This document shows positions 44,916 to 53,066 of a DNA stretch of 64,000 nucleotides, in pieces (position 1 is the stretch's first letter; every line of letters begins with the position of its first letter). The position numbers and the translations under genes are program-made. Below the pieces are notes generated by a model, which saw nothing but the letters and a program-made list of their open reading frames with translations, had not been told where the DNA came from and made no database searches. The DNA comes from CAYPTB01 sp964413535 (GTDB lineage Bacteria > Planctomycetota > UBA1135 > GCA-002686595): the NCBI GenBank assembly GCA_964413535.1, contig CAYPTB010000009.1:66601-130600 (forward strand), written 5' to 3'.

Positions 44916-47585
44916 TCAGGCCCTCCTCCGCGCCAGTCTTCGATAGGCCTGGACCTCGCGCACGATGCGGGCGAGCGACGACGTCCGCGCTCCGCGGGCC
45001 ACGTTCTCGCTCCCGATCTCGAACGCGAGGCGCCACTGCTCCCCGAGGACTCGGTAGGCGTCGAGTAGGCCGTTCTTCGGGTCGTAGATGTGGGTGGCCT
45101 CGGCCGTGAGACCGTTCAGCTCGAGCACGCGAAACTCCCCGCGCGAGAGCGCTTCCCCCGAATCCGCCACGACGTCGTAACGCCCGAAGAAGAAGCCGTC
45201 GAAGCAGCGCGAGAGGTCGTCCACCGCTGCTTCGAGAGCGGGGGTTCGGAAGCGCACGCCGTCCAGGAAGATCGCGCCGCGGCAGTGCGTGCCGAGATCC
45301 ACCAGGCGCAGGACCTCGCCCGCGGCCGGAACGTCCGCCAGCCGCTCGGCGTTCGCGTCGAAGTACACGTTCGCCTGCGCGATCGCGCGCTCGTCGCGGA
45401 GGATGAGCTCTTCCAGGCTCTTGACCCCGTCTCCCACCACGGTGGGCAGGATCTTCTCGGTGATCGAGAAGATGCGGCCGTGGTCCTCGGACGGGCGTCG
45501 GACGTAGAACACCCCGAACTCGCGGCCGTGCAGGTATTCCTGGAGGAGCGCGTCGACGGAGAGCTCCTCGAGCGCGCGCTCCAGACTCCCTTCGTCGCGC
45601 AGGATGCGCACGCCGGAGCCGCGCTGGCCGACGTCCGGCTTGAGCACGAGGGGCAGCGTGAGCCCGTTGCGTTCTCCGTTGTGTTCTTCTCCGTTGTGTT
45701 CTCCGTTGTGTTCTTCTTCTCCGTTGTGTTCTTCAAGGAACGCGCGCGCGCGCGCGCGCCGCTCGTCCGCGGAGAGCGCCGCCGGGAGACGGACGAAGCG
45801 CGCGACCCGCTCGTTCCCCTCCCCCAGGGCCTCGAGGATCGCGCTCTTCGACTCGCCGATGAATCCACCGGTCGGAATGCCGGGGTTGGCCGCCGTCACG
45901 ACCGACAGGCTCCGGTGGCGCAGCGCGAGCCACGCGATCCAGAAGACGACCGGGACGTAGAAGACCCACGGCGGCCAGAACTCCCAGTGGAGCTTGCGGC
46001 GCAGCGAGCCGAGCAGCAGCCGGCGGCCGCGGAAGCTGAAGAGCGGGACGACCAGGCGCTGGACGATGAGCAGCCCGAGCGCGAGCAACAGGACGGCGGA
46101 GAGCGTCCAGTTCTCGAAGCGCCCGAAGGCCTCGCTGGCCCCGACGCCGGCCCAGCTCGCGAAGAGCACGACGAGCGGCGTCCACAGGAGTCCAGCCAGC
46201 ACGAAGTACAGCGCGAAGGTGAAGAACGGTTGCCCGAGCATGCCCGCGGCCACGTAGGTCGCGAGCCGCGTCATGGGCACGAAGCGCGCGGCGAACACCA
46301 CGCGACCGCCGCGCCTCCGGAACCACGCGGCCGCACGCTCGACCGCCTCCGGACGCACGAACCACCGGAGCGGAGCGCGGCAGAGCGCCGGTCGCCCCAA
46401 GCCGCGCCCGGCCGCATAGAGCAGGAGATCCCCGACGAGGATCCCCGCGAAGCACGCGAACGTCCCCGCGACGAAGCCGATGCGCCCTTGCGCGACGAGC
46501 AGCCCCGTCCCGATGCAGGTCAGGTCCTCGGAGACGAGCGTCGCGGCTGCAATGACGAGCAAGAGCACCAGCAGTCCGGGTCCCGCGAGCGGCGGGACTC
46601 GGGCGAGATCGAAGGGAAGCGCGGCCTGCTCGCTGCGCCCTGGGTCGGCCGCGCTGCGCATGAGCGCGCGCCCCCCGTCGACCCGCTCCACGAAGTCCGC
46701 GACGCGGCGCGCGGCCGGGCCGGGATCCACGAAGACGAAGAAGTGCCCCGCGTCCAGCTCCACGAGCTCGCTCTGCGGGACGATGCGGCGGTGCTCGCGG
46801 GCGGCCTCGACGGGCACGAGGAAGTCCCTCTCGCCGTGGACGACGAGCACCGGCGCTTCGATGCGCTCGAGGATGCCCCGCAACGGCCGCTGATCGGTGT
46901 CGGTGAAATTGCGCGCGTAGGGAACGTCGAGCAGGGTCGAGTCCAGGAGCCCGAAGTGCGGCGTCACGAGCGGGAGGACGCGCAGCGCGAAGAGCTGCGC
47001 CTCGTGCACGAGGTGGTTCAGGCGGTAGTCGCCGAACAGCTCGAGCTCCTGCACGCCGATGGAGGAGAAGAGCGTCAGCGACAGCGCGCGCTCGGGCGCG
47101 AGATCCGCCAGCGTCGCCGCCACGCCGCCGCCCATGCTGAAACCGAGGAGGTGGAAGCGCTCGACCTCGAGACGGTCGAGGAGTGCGAGCACGTAGCGCG
47201 CGTGCGCGCGGATCGAGTAGTCGGGAACGGAGCGCTCCGAGCGCCCGAAGCCCGGCAGGTCGGGGATCAGGAGCCTGCGACTCGCCGGGAGCGCGTCAAC
47301 GAACCCGTCGAAGTCGCTCGAGCTCCCCGGGCTGCCGTGCAACAGGACGAGCGGCGGCGCTGCCGCGTCCGCGGCGGCGACGTCGCGGTACGCGAGATCC
47401 ACCTCACCGCCGCGCTCACCGGCGGAGTCGAAGGCCGGCACGCGCAGGACCTCCTGCGCGGAGCTCCTCGGCGCGGGCGGCTCGCGCACGGTCCGCACGG
47501 CGTGCGAGGCGAGCAGGAGGGCGAGATAGACGACCCACCAGCGCGCGAACGCACGGCGCTCCACCCTCGGCTCGGCCCTTTCCAA
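44916..47585 (-). CDS. triple fusion: alpha/beta-hydrolase, DedA-type membrane domain, ATP-grasp ligase
   Basis: This 889-aa protein has a membrane segment (about 16-30), an alpha/beta-hydrolase domain (about 60-300) with nucleophile S150 in GFSMGGG, acid D254 and H281, a DedA/VTT-type membrane domain (about 335-515; YAAGRGLGRP, FAARFVPMTR), another membrane stretch with WEFWPPW (534-556), and a C-terminal ATP-grasp domain (about 640-889; VLKPDVGQRGSGV, LLQEYLHGREFGVFY, LELNGLTAEATHIYDP). DedA proteins include lipid-carrier flippases; ATP-grasp ligases activate carboxylates and couple them to amines. A low-complexity HNGE repeat (620-639) joins the last two parts. It is the last gene of a nine-gene operon; TTG 47585 is a weakly supported start (GTG 47564 is an alternative). 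Confidence 0.88.
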   Translation of the reverse strand: MERAEPRVERRAFARWWVVYLALLLASHAVRTVREPPAPRSSAQEVLRVPAFDSAGERGGEVDLAYRDVAAADAAAPPLVLLHGSPGSSSDFDGFVDALPASRRLLIPDLPGFGRSERSVPDYSIRAHARYVLALLDRLEVERFHLLGFSMGGGVAATLADLAPERALSLTLFSSIGVQELELFGDYRLNHLVHEAQLFALRVLPLVTPHFGLLDSTLLDVPYARNFTDTDQRPLRGILERIEAPVLVVHGERDFLVPVEAAREHRRIVPQSELVELDAGHFFVFVDPGPAARRVADFVERVDGGRALMRSAADPGRSEQAALPFDLARVPPLAGPGLLVLLLVIAAATLVSEDLTCIGTGLLVAQGRIGFVAGTFACFAGILVGDLLLYAAGRGLGRPALCRAPLRWFVRPEAVERAAAWFRRRGGRVVFAARFVPMTRLATYVAAGMLGQPFFTFALYFVLAGLLWTPLVVLFASWAGVGASEAFGRFENWTLSAVLLLALGLLIVQRLVVPLFSFRGRRLLLGSLRRKLHWEFWPPWVFYVPVVFWIAWLALRHRSLSVVTAANPGIPTGGFIGESKSAILEALGEGNERVARFVRLPAALSADERRARARAFLEEHNGEEEHNGEHNGEEHNGERNGLTLPLVLKPDVGQRGSGVRILRDEGSLERALEELSVDALLQEYLHGREFGVFYVRRPSEDHGRIFSITEKILPTVVGDGVKSLEELILRDERAIAQANVYFDANAERLADVPAAGEVLRLVDLGTHCRGAIFLDGVRFRTPALEAAVDDLSRCFDGFFFGRYDVVADSGEALSRGEFRVLELNGLTAEATHIYDPKNGLLDAYRVLGEQWRLAFEIGSENVARGARTSSLARIVREVQAYRRLARRRA
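45671..45734. repeat. short tandem repeat inside the triple-fusion gene
   Basis: Five tandem units based on TTCTCCGTTGTG (with TTC insertions) encode the repeated HNGE/HNGEE segment between the membrane and ATP-grasp domains. A run of alternating CG at 45741-45759 adjoins it, encoding RARAR. Unit number could vary between strains without shifting the frame, because the units are multiples of three. Confidence 0.85.
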
Positions 47586-47607
47586 CTCGGCTCACGCGCG
47601 CACGGCG

Positions 47608-48363
47608 CTAGGAACGGGCGCTCCGCGTTGCGGCGGGAACGGGGGAGCGCCGCGCGAGGAGGAGCGCCGGGAGGGGCTGGGTGGAGCAAGGCGGTCCGAG
47701 AGTGTGCTCGAAGAGCACACTCTCCTCCGTGACCGCGATGCGGCAGGAGCTCTTCGTCTCGGCGTCCTCGCGGTGCATGCAGGGCGAGAGCTCGCTCGGA
47801 CCTCCGGCGTGGCTCGCGTGGAAGGCGCGCAGGACCGCGGTGCTCGGGCCGCCGGCTTCGGTGACGAGCGTTTCGTGCAGGGCCCGGCGGTGGCGGCGGA
47901 CCCGCTCGGCGTCGACGCTGGACGAGACGAGCGGAGCCTCGGCGTCCGCCACGTCGACGAGATCGACGCCGTCCCAGCGCGCGACGTGCGCGACCTCGCC
48001 GGGCTCGAAGGCGGCCAGGAAGAAGGGCGGGTAGTGCTGGAGCTCGGACGTCCGGGCGCGGCGCAGGGCTTCGCGCGCGGAAGCGGCGACCGCGAGCGAC
48101 GGGAGCAAGAGCCCGCGACTCCTCTGCTGCACGCGCTTCGGGCCCAGGCTCGACACGTAGGCGTTCAAGAGGCACAGGGCGACGCCGTACTCGTTGACGG
48201 TGACCCACGTGCCGCCGAAGTCGCCGTCGCGCGGCGCGAGGAAGCGCACTCCGTCACGCGCATCCGATGCGGCCGCGATCTCGGGGCCGCGCGAGCGACG
48301 CTCGTCGCGGTTGAAGACGAGCTCGTACGAGAGGTCGGTGTGGTACCAGCTCAGCGTGCACAC
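47608..48363 (-). CDS. NRDE (TANGO2-like) family protein
   Basis: This 251-aa protein begins MCTLSW and has the defining NRDE motif at residues 18-21 (FNRDERRSRG), then FLAPRDGDFGGTWVTVNEYGV, as in the family. The Cys immediately after the start resembles N-terminal nucleophile hydrolases, so autoprocessing of Met is plausible. TANGO2-type proteins have been linked to haem and lipid/membrane homeostasis, with no settled reaction. The start is GTG 48363, which overlaps the end of the DinB gene by 13 bp; the frame upstream is shadow. It is the eighth gene of the operon, 22 bp before the triple fusion. Confidence 0.85.
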   Translation of the reverse strand: MCTLSWYHTDLSYELVFNRDERRSRGPEIAAASDARDGVRFLAPRDGDFGGTWVTVNEYGVALCLLNAYVSSLGPKRVQQRSRGLLLPSLAVAASAREALRRARTSELQHYPPFFLAAFEPGEVAHVARWDGVDLVDVADAEAPLVSSSVDAERVRRHRRALHETLVTEAGGPSTAVLRAFHASHAGGPSELSPCMHREDAETKSSCRIAVTEESVLFEHTLGPPCSTQPLPALLLARRSPVPAATRSARS

Positions 48364-48869
48364 ATCCGGCTCTCCTTCCAGTAGCGCAGCGTCGAAGGCG
48401 CGACACCGAAGCCTTCCTCGGGCTCCAGACCGTTCAAGCGCAGGATGACGGCGATGAGCGCGAAGTGATGGACGGCGTGGCTGAGCTGGAACTGGAGCTC
48501 GCGTTCGAGCGAGGAGCGCGACCACGGCGCCCCCTCCTCGCACTGCGCGTCCATCTTCACCCTGACGATGTCGGGGATCGAGCGGGAGCGCAGCTCCTCG
48601 AGCCGCTGCGCGAGCCCGCGCAAACGCAAGAGACCCTCGGACACGCTCTTCTCGACGCGGTCGTCGCGCGCGCGTTGGTCGTAGTCGACGCGACCGTCGG
48701 CGAGCCCGGACAGGAAGAGCTCGTAGTAGTCGAGGACGTGCCGCACGTGGCTGCCGATCCCGCTCGACGACACCGCAGGCTCCGGCTTGGCGTAGAGCTC
48801 GGCGTCGAGACGCTCCAGGAGTTCGATTCCCTGTCGAAGGACGCGAACGTTGTCGGCGATGAGCGTCAT
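48351..48869 (-). CDS. DinB-like superfamily protein
   Basis: This 172-aa protein resembles the DinB/YfiT four-helix bundle. Paired metal-ligand histidines appear as SHVRHVLDYY (H41, H44) and SHAVHHFALI (about 136-146). Members bind nickel, zinc or other metals and include thiol-dependent transferases, so the precise activity is not set. ATG 48869 overlaps the stop of the acyltransferase gene by 4 bp, which indicates translational coupling inside the long minus-strand operon. The next gene starts inside this gene's end. Confidence 0.8.
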   Translation of the reverse strand: MTLIADNVRVLRQGIELLERLDAELYAKPEPAVSSSGIGSHVRHVLDYYELFLSGLADGRVDYDQRARDDRVEKSVSEGLLRLRGLAQRLEELRSRSIPDIVRVKMDAQCEEGAPWSRSSLERELQFQLSHAVHHFALIAVILRLNGLEPEEGFGVAPSTLRYWKESRMCAR

Positions 48870-49651
48870 GGGGTCGTGGTTCCGGCTTCGCGAGCCACGA
48901 CGGGAACGAAGTGCTTCGCCACCGCGTCGTGTGCGCGCCGGGCCAGGGTCTTCCGATCTCGTGCGACGAGCGGAACGGCCCCGAAGTGGATCCCGGCGCG
49001 AATCGAGGGCAAGGTCAAGAGGGAAAGGAGGTGGGAGAAGAATCCCATGTCTCCCCACCAGCAGACGGCGAGGTCGGCCGTGGGACCGGACGGGGGGGTG
49101 CGGTAGGTCAGACTAGCGTGATGGACCGGCAAACCGGTCCGGACGGCTACTTCGAAGAGTGACGGACGGAACGGGAGGACCGCGTCTCCACGCGTACTGG
49201 TGCCTTCCGGGAACACGATGACGCCTCCGCCCCCGGCGAGGACGCGCTCGACGTCGCCGATCACGCGCAAGAGGTCGGTCTTGCGCCGGCGATCCACGAA
49301 GAGCGTTCCCGTCGTCCGCGCGAGGAAGCCCAGGATCGGCCAGCCGGCGATCTCGGACTTGGCCAGGAAGAAGCCGTCCAGCTTGCTGAAGAGCACGACG
49401 ACGTCGACGTACGAGAGGTGGTTCGAGACGAGGAAGTAGGGGGACTCGGGCAGCTTGCCTTCGACCTCGATCTCGATCCCGAGGATCGCCACGATCGCCC
49501 TCGCCCAACTGCGCACGGCGAAGTGATGCGACCTGCGGCCGAGCGCGGGAGAGACGATGGCCAACGGACGCGTCACCAACCACGTCGCGTACGCGAGCGT
49601 GGTGACGACGGTGACTGCGGGAAGCCTCCACATCGCGCGTAATGCCTTCAC
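48866..49651 (-). CDS. PlsC-type lysolipid acyltransferase, probable OlsA partner
   Basis: This 261-aa protein has an N-terminal membrane segment and the 1-acylglycerol-3-phosphate acyltransferase motifs: NHLSYVD (N77-D83, the catalytic NHxxxxD pattern), GTLFVDRR and FPEGTSTRG. It would transfer an acyl chain to the hydroxyl of a lysolipid. Because it begins 36 bp downstream of an OlsB-like gene, the second step of ornithine-lipid synthesis (OlsA) is the most likely role; phosphatidic-acid synthesis is the alternative. Its stop overlaps the DinB start. The TGA/ATG overlap and spacing show that it is part of the operon. Confidence 0.88.
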   Translation of the reverse strand: MKALRAMWRLPAVTVVTTLAYATWLVTRPLAIVSPALGRRSHHFAVRSWARAIVAILGIEIEVEGKLPESPYFLVSNHLSYVDVVVLFSKLDGFFLAKSEIAGWPILGFLARTTGTLFVDRRRKTDLLRVIGDVERVLAGGGGVIVFPEGTSTRGDAVLPFRPSLFEVAVRTGLPVHHASLTYRTPPSGPTADLAVCWWGDMGFFSHLLSLLTLPSIRAGIHFGAVPLVARDRKTLARRAHDAVAKHFVPVVAREAGTTTP

Positions 49652-49687
49652 CCGTCCGTCCCCTCCGAGAGCTCGGGGGCGCCCAGG

Positions 49688-50500
49688 CTAGTCGACGTAG
49701 CTCCTGAAGATGCCTTGATCCATCGTGCCCGTGTCGATCAGGGTCAGGAAGTCGATGGTCCCGAAGAAGCGGTCGATGGCGGGCGGACCACACACGCGCG
49801 CGCCGAGCCGCAGGTAGAGCGTGAAGAGCGTGGGGAGCTTCACGCTCGTCCGCGCGTCCTCGGTCGATTCGCAGACGAAGGTCGGCAGCGGTTGGATGTC
49901 GAGCTCGGGGTGTCCGTACCCGCGCTCCAGCAGGTAGCGGTGCGTCGCGAGGCCGAGCGCGGGGTCCTGGCTCGTGAGCGAACTGCAGCCGAAGACGTAG
50001 CGACGGCGGTTGTGGAGCATGTACGTCGCGATGCCGCGCCACAGGAGGTTCAGCACGGCCCGCGTGCGGTGCTCGATCGCCGTGCAGGCACGGCCGAGCT
50101 CCACCATCCCGGACAGGATCTCGGCCGGAACCGACGAGAGGTCGTACTCGGACGCCGAGTAGAAGCCGATGCCGGCATCGGCGGCTTCCTTCATCTGCAG
50201 GCGATAGGTTCCGACGACGGCGCCGGTCTTCACGTCCTCGACGATCAGGTGGTGGCACTGGTCGTCGTAGGAATCGCGGTCGCGACGCGTGACGTGGGAA
50301 CTCTCGAAGCCTTCGCCGAGCTCGAGGTTGAACACCTCGTAGCGCAGCTTGCAGCACCGGTCGACGTCGCCCTCGTTCCGCGCGAAGCGCACGAAGTAGC
50401 GGCCCTGTCGGTATTCGTAAGGCGGCACGAGGTCGCGCAGGAACTCGCTCCCGCGGCGCCCTACCGCTCCTCCTCCGGTAGTCGGCTTCATCTCGTTCAC
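49688..50500 (-). CDS. olsB: OlsB-like N-acyltransferase (GNAT fold)
   Basis: This 270-aa protein has the PEP-CTERM/OlsB-type acyltransferase features: a KLRYEVFNLELGEGFE segment (about 51-66), the acidic DxYDDQCHHLIVED (about 77-89), VVGTYRLQ, and a FYSASEYDLS/ELGRACTA core, with a conserved aromatic C-terminal half. In family members OlsB joins a 3-hydroxyacyl chain from acyl carrier protein to ornithine, giving lyso-ornithine lipid. GTG 50500 overlaps the preceding stop (GTGA); ATG 50491 is an alternative. The neighbouring PlsC-type gene supports the ornithine-lipid pathway. The amino-acid acceptor could differ from ornithine, which cannot be read from the sequence. Confidence 0.75.
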   Translation of the reverse strand: MNEMKPTTGGGAVGRRGSEFLRDLVPPYEYRQGRYFVRFARNEGDVDRCCKLRYEVFNLELGEGFESSHVTRRDRDSYDDQCHHLIVEDVKTGAVVGTYRLQMKEAADAGIGFYSASEYDLSSVPAEILSGMVELGRACTAIEHRTRAVLNLLWRGIATYMLHNRRRYVFGCSSLTSQDPALGLATHRYLLERGYGHPELDIQPLPTFVCESTEDARTSVKLPTLFTLYLRLGARVCGPPAIDRFFGTIDFLTLIDTGTMDQGIFRSYVD

Positions 50501-51285
50501 TCCAGTCGATTATAGGAATCGGGATCCGCGCGGAGCACCAGGAGGTCGTCGTAGCGCAGGACGCGACCCTCGATCAGCACGGGTTCGGCGACCTTGTCGA
50601 GGACCCGTTCGTTCACGGCCTCGCCTGCGGACGAGGCGAGCAGGAAATAGGAAGCCCGACCCGTCCCGTCGCGGACGAGGAGCACCGGAGGGATCCCTCC
50701 GCTGATGCAGCGGACGGCGCACGCGCGGTGAGGCTTGGTGCTGCCCGGCTGCATGACGCCCAGGAAGCACTTGCTGTCGACGATCTCGCCGACGAACGAA
50801 TGCAGGCCGAGATCCTCGGACCACGCGCTGTCCGAGGCGCGCTCGACGCCCGCGGCTCCGTCCAGCTCGCGCACGCTGCCCGGGACCACCTCGATCAAAG
50901 TCTGGTCGTCGCGGTAGACGAGCGTGCCGGAGAGCCTCACCCGGCGTCCCGCGCGCGTCACGACTTCCTCGGACGCGCCGAACTTGCCCGGCGCAACGAG
51001 CAGATAGCGCGAGACGCCGGCCGCGCCGGGAGCGGGCACTCCGCCGCGCTCGACCACCAAGGTCGCGTAGGGCATGCACTGGATCCGTCCCGCGAACTCG
51101 CGCGTGACGCCGAACTCGAAGACGGCCTTGGAGAAGGGCCGCATCGCGAGCACGAGCAGCGGAACCAGCGCCACGGCGAAGAGCGCGAGCCCGATGACGC
51201 GCCGCCCGACGAAGCGCGCGAGCGCGGGTGGAGCGCTCGGCAGATAGCCGACGTAGAACTCGTCGGAGCTCACCGGATCACCCAC
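50497..51285 (-). CDS. membrane-anchored protein with conserved-looking Cys/His cluster, unknown function
   Basis: This 262-aa protein has one membrane segment at about 29-47 and a larger exported or cytosolic beta-rich domain. Two OB-like stretches (VVTRAGRRVRLSGTLVYRDD and VLIEGRVLRYDDLLVL) flank a Cys/His cluster: VDSKCFLGV...KPHRACAVRCISGG, that is C-x15/16-H-x2-C-x3-C, suggesting metal or redox cofactor binding. I do not recognise a named family. GTG 51285 overlaps the end of the Rieske-type gene by 8 bp, and its stop overlaps the OlsB start by 4 bp. The position between a Rieske protein and OlsB argues for a redox role in the same pathway. Confidence 0.72.
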   Translation of the reverse strand: MGDPVSSDEFYVGYLPSAPPALARFVGRRVIGLALFAVALVPLLVLAMRPFSKAVFEFGVTREFAGRIQCMPYATLVVERGGVPAPGAAGVSRYLLVAPGKFGASEEVVTRAGRRVRLSGTLVYRDDQTLIEVVPGSVRELDGAAGVERASDSAWSEDLGLHSFVGEIVDSKCFLGVMQPGSTKPHRACAVRCISGGIPPVLLVRDGTGRASYFLLASSAGEAVNERVLDKVAEPVLIEGRVLRYDDLLVLRADPDSYNRLE

Positions 51286-52321
51286 CGATCGCCTCCGGGA
51301 TCAGGGCCGGCGCGACGTCCGTTCCCGCCGCGAACGGACGCGCGTTCACGAGGACGCGGCCGCGCTCGAGCTTGACGGCAAAGGTCGGCACGCGCTCGGT
51401 GAAGGGCTCCGGCGAACGGCCGCAGGCGGGAAGGTATTGGTACCCGTGCCAGGGACACGTGACGAAGCCGTCGATCACGCGGCCCTCACCGAGCGGTCCG
51501 TTCTGGTGCTGGCAGGCGTTGGAGAGCGCGGACACCTTTCCGTCGTAGCGGAAGACCGCGACGCGGTCGCCGGCGACCGTGGCCACCACCGCGCGCCGCT
51601 CGGGGATCTCGCTCAGCGCGCACACGTCGACCCATTCGTCCTCCGCTGGGAGCTCCTCGTCGAGAGCGGACTCGCGCAGGCCCGCGACGACGTGCAGACC
51701 GAGGACCCCGGTCAGACCGAGACCGACGAGCCATGCGTACGCGGGGTTCGTCTCCGCCTGCAGGATCCCCAGCGCAATGTGCATCGCGACCAGCGCGAAG
51801 GCGAAGTACACGAGCATGTGCAGCGACTTCCACACGGGTGCTGTCAGGTTCGCGAGCCAGAAGTCGTGGCTCGTGGCCGCCATCAGGAACAGGATCGCGA
51901 GCGCGGCGAGGCCGAGGGGCTGGAAAGGGAACTGCGCGAAACTCCCGTAGCGCGGGTTCGCGACGAGCACCGACACCAGCGGATTCAGATTCCCCAGGGC
52001 GTGGAACTGGAACAGGGCCAGGGATCCGTGGAGGAGCGCGATCCCGAACGTCAGGACGCCCATGTGGCGCCGGTTGTAGAGCAGCGGCAGGAAGCGTCGG
52101 TCCAGACGCGCGAGGGGTCCGATCGAGAGCACGACGGAGAGGAGCAGGAAGGCCGCCGTACCGAACGCGCGGATCAGCATCGTCTCGAACGTCGCGTCGG
52201 GGTGAACGGCGAAGCCGATCCCCACGAACGACGCGAGGTACACGCCGACGACGGCGAGCATCGTCCCGTCGTAGAGCTTCTTCTGCCGATTCCATCCCAC
52301 CGCCCGATAGCCCGCTCCCAT
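51278..52321 (-). CDS. ferric-reductase-like membrane protein fused to a Rieske [2Fe-2S] domain
   Basis: This 347-aa protein starts at ATG 52321. The N-terminal 215 residues hold about six hydrophobic segments with histidines placed like the haem ligands of ferric-reductase/YedZ-type membrane proteins (HMGVLTFGIALLHG, SLHMLVYFAFALVAMH). Residues about 230-347 form a Rieske domain, with cluster ligands in CQHQNGPLG (about 269-277) and CPWHGYQY (about 286-293). It would carry electrons from a membrane haem to a Rieske centre or to a partner enzyme. The upstream gene ends 2 bp before it and the downstream gene overlaps it, so all are co-translated. A quinone or lipid-hydroxylase partner is possible but unproven. 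Confidence 0.86.
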   Translation of the reverse strand: MGAGYRAVGWNRQKKLYDGTMLAVVGVYLASFVGIGFAVHPDATFETMLIRAFGTAAFLLLSVVLSIGPLARLDRRFLPLLYNRRHMGVLTFGIALLHGSLALFQFHALGNLNPLVSVLVANPRYGSFAQFPFQPLGLAALAILFLMAATSHDFWLANLTAPVWKSLHMLVYFAFALVAMHIALGILQAETNPAYAWLVGLGLTGVLGLHVVAGLRESALDEELPAEDEWVDVCALSEIPERRAVVATVAGDRVAVFRYDGKVSALSNACQHQNGPLGEGRVIDGFVTCPWHGYQYLPACGRSPEPFTERVPTFAVKLERGRVLVNARPFAAGTDVAPALIPEAIGG

Positions 52322-52323
52322 GG

Positions 52324-52785
52324 CTACTCCCGCGTCGCAGGCAGGGCGCCTCTGGCCACGATCTCGTCGTGCGCCAGGCTGTAGAGCTCGAGCGTACCCG
52401 CCGACTCGAGCGCCTCGCTCGGCAGCTCGTAGCGCCGGGGCTGCGTCCCGGCGAGCGACCCGAGCAGGAACGGGGCTTCCGCGGCGCGCGGTCGCCAGTA
52501 CACGAGCACGTCCGGCTTCTTGGGATCCTCGCGCGCTGCGAGCTCGAGCACTCTGCCCCCGTTCTGAAGGCGCGTTTCGATCACGGCTCCCTCCCAAGCG
52601 ACGTCGAGCGTTCGCGCCCCACCGTCCGCTCCGTCCACCGCGTACGCGCGCTCGACGGTCTCGACCAGCGCGTTGGTCGCAGGCACCGTGCTCCGCGCGC
52701 GCAACGCCGCGAAGTAGAGCACCGGCAGCACCAGGGCCAAGCCGATCGACACGCGCCGGTGCCGGCGGCGCAGCGGGGCGATCAC
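52324..52785 (-). CDS. single-pass membrane protein, unknown function
   Basis: This 153-aa protein starts at GTG 52785 inside the stop of the preceding gene (GTGA). A basic N-terminus (PLRRRHRR) is followed by one hydrophobic segment (about 14-28), so the remaining 120 residues should be outside the cytoplasm. They show beta-strand patterns (LDVAWEGAVIETRLQNGGRVLEL, in part) but no motif I recognise. The gene ends 2 bp before the Rieske/ferric-reductase-like gene. It probably acts as a subunit or maturation factor of that complex. The longer reading to 52983 is a shadow. Confidence 0.7.
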   Translation of the reverse strand: MIAPLRRRHRRVSIGLALVLPVLYFAALRARSTVPATNALVETVERAYAVDGADGGARTLDVAWEGAVIETRLQNGGRVLELAAREDPKKPDVLVYWRPRAAEAPFLLGSLAGTQPRRYELPSEALESAGTLELYSLAHDEIVARGALPATRE

Positions 52786-53066
52786 GGTCGCTCGCCCTTT
52801 CCCGGCTTTCCCGGGGCCGAAGCCGCCGCGCGATGGGGACCGTGCTCCGCGGGCGTGCTCCGGTTGCGCAACCAGCGGACGAAGAGGATCGGCCACAGGG
52901 CCGCCGCCCCGGGGAGGACGAGCACGCGAAAGCCGAAGGTCGCGTGCGCGGCGGCCGGATCGATCCGCGCCGCTCCGATCCACACGAAAGGCAGGGCGAA
53001 GGCCACCCCTGCGGCGGCGTAGGCGAGCACGGCGTATACGAGAACGGTGGCGGCCTCGGTCGACAT
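52782..53066 (-). CDS. small two-helix membrane protein, unknown function
   Basis: This 94-aa protein has two hydrophobic segments (about 9-28 and 42-62) and a hydrophilic, Pro/Gly/Lys-rich C-terminus. ATG 53066 is chosen; GTG 53072 adds two residues. It is the first gene of the nine-gene minus-strand operon and its stop overlaps the next start by 4 bp. It resembles the small subunits that accompany membrane oxidoreductases, but no family is recognised. Confidence 0.68.
   Translation of the reverse strand: MSTEAATVLVYAVLAYAAAGVAFALPFVWIGAARIDPAAAHATFGFRVLVLPGAAALWPILFVRWLRNRSTPAEHGPHRAAASAPGKPGKGERP

Noticed and set aside
48815..48835. GTTCGATTCC, a tRNA T-arm-like string
   Set aside because: It lies within the DinB coding sequence with no matching acceptor or anticodon stems; no tRNA is supported in the window.
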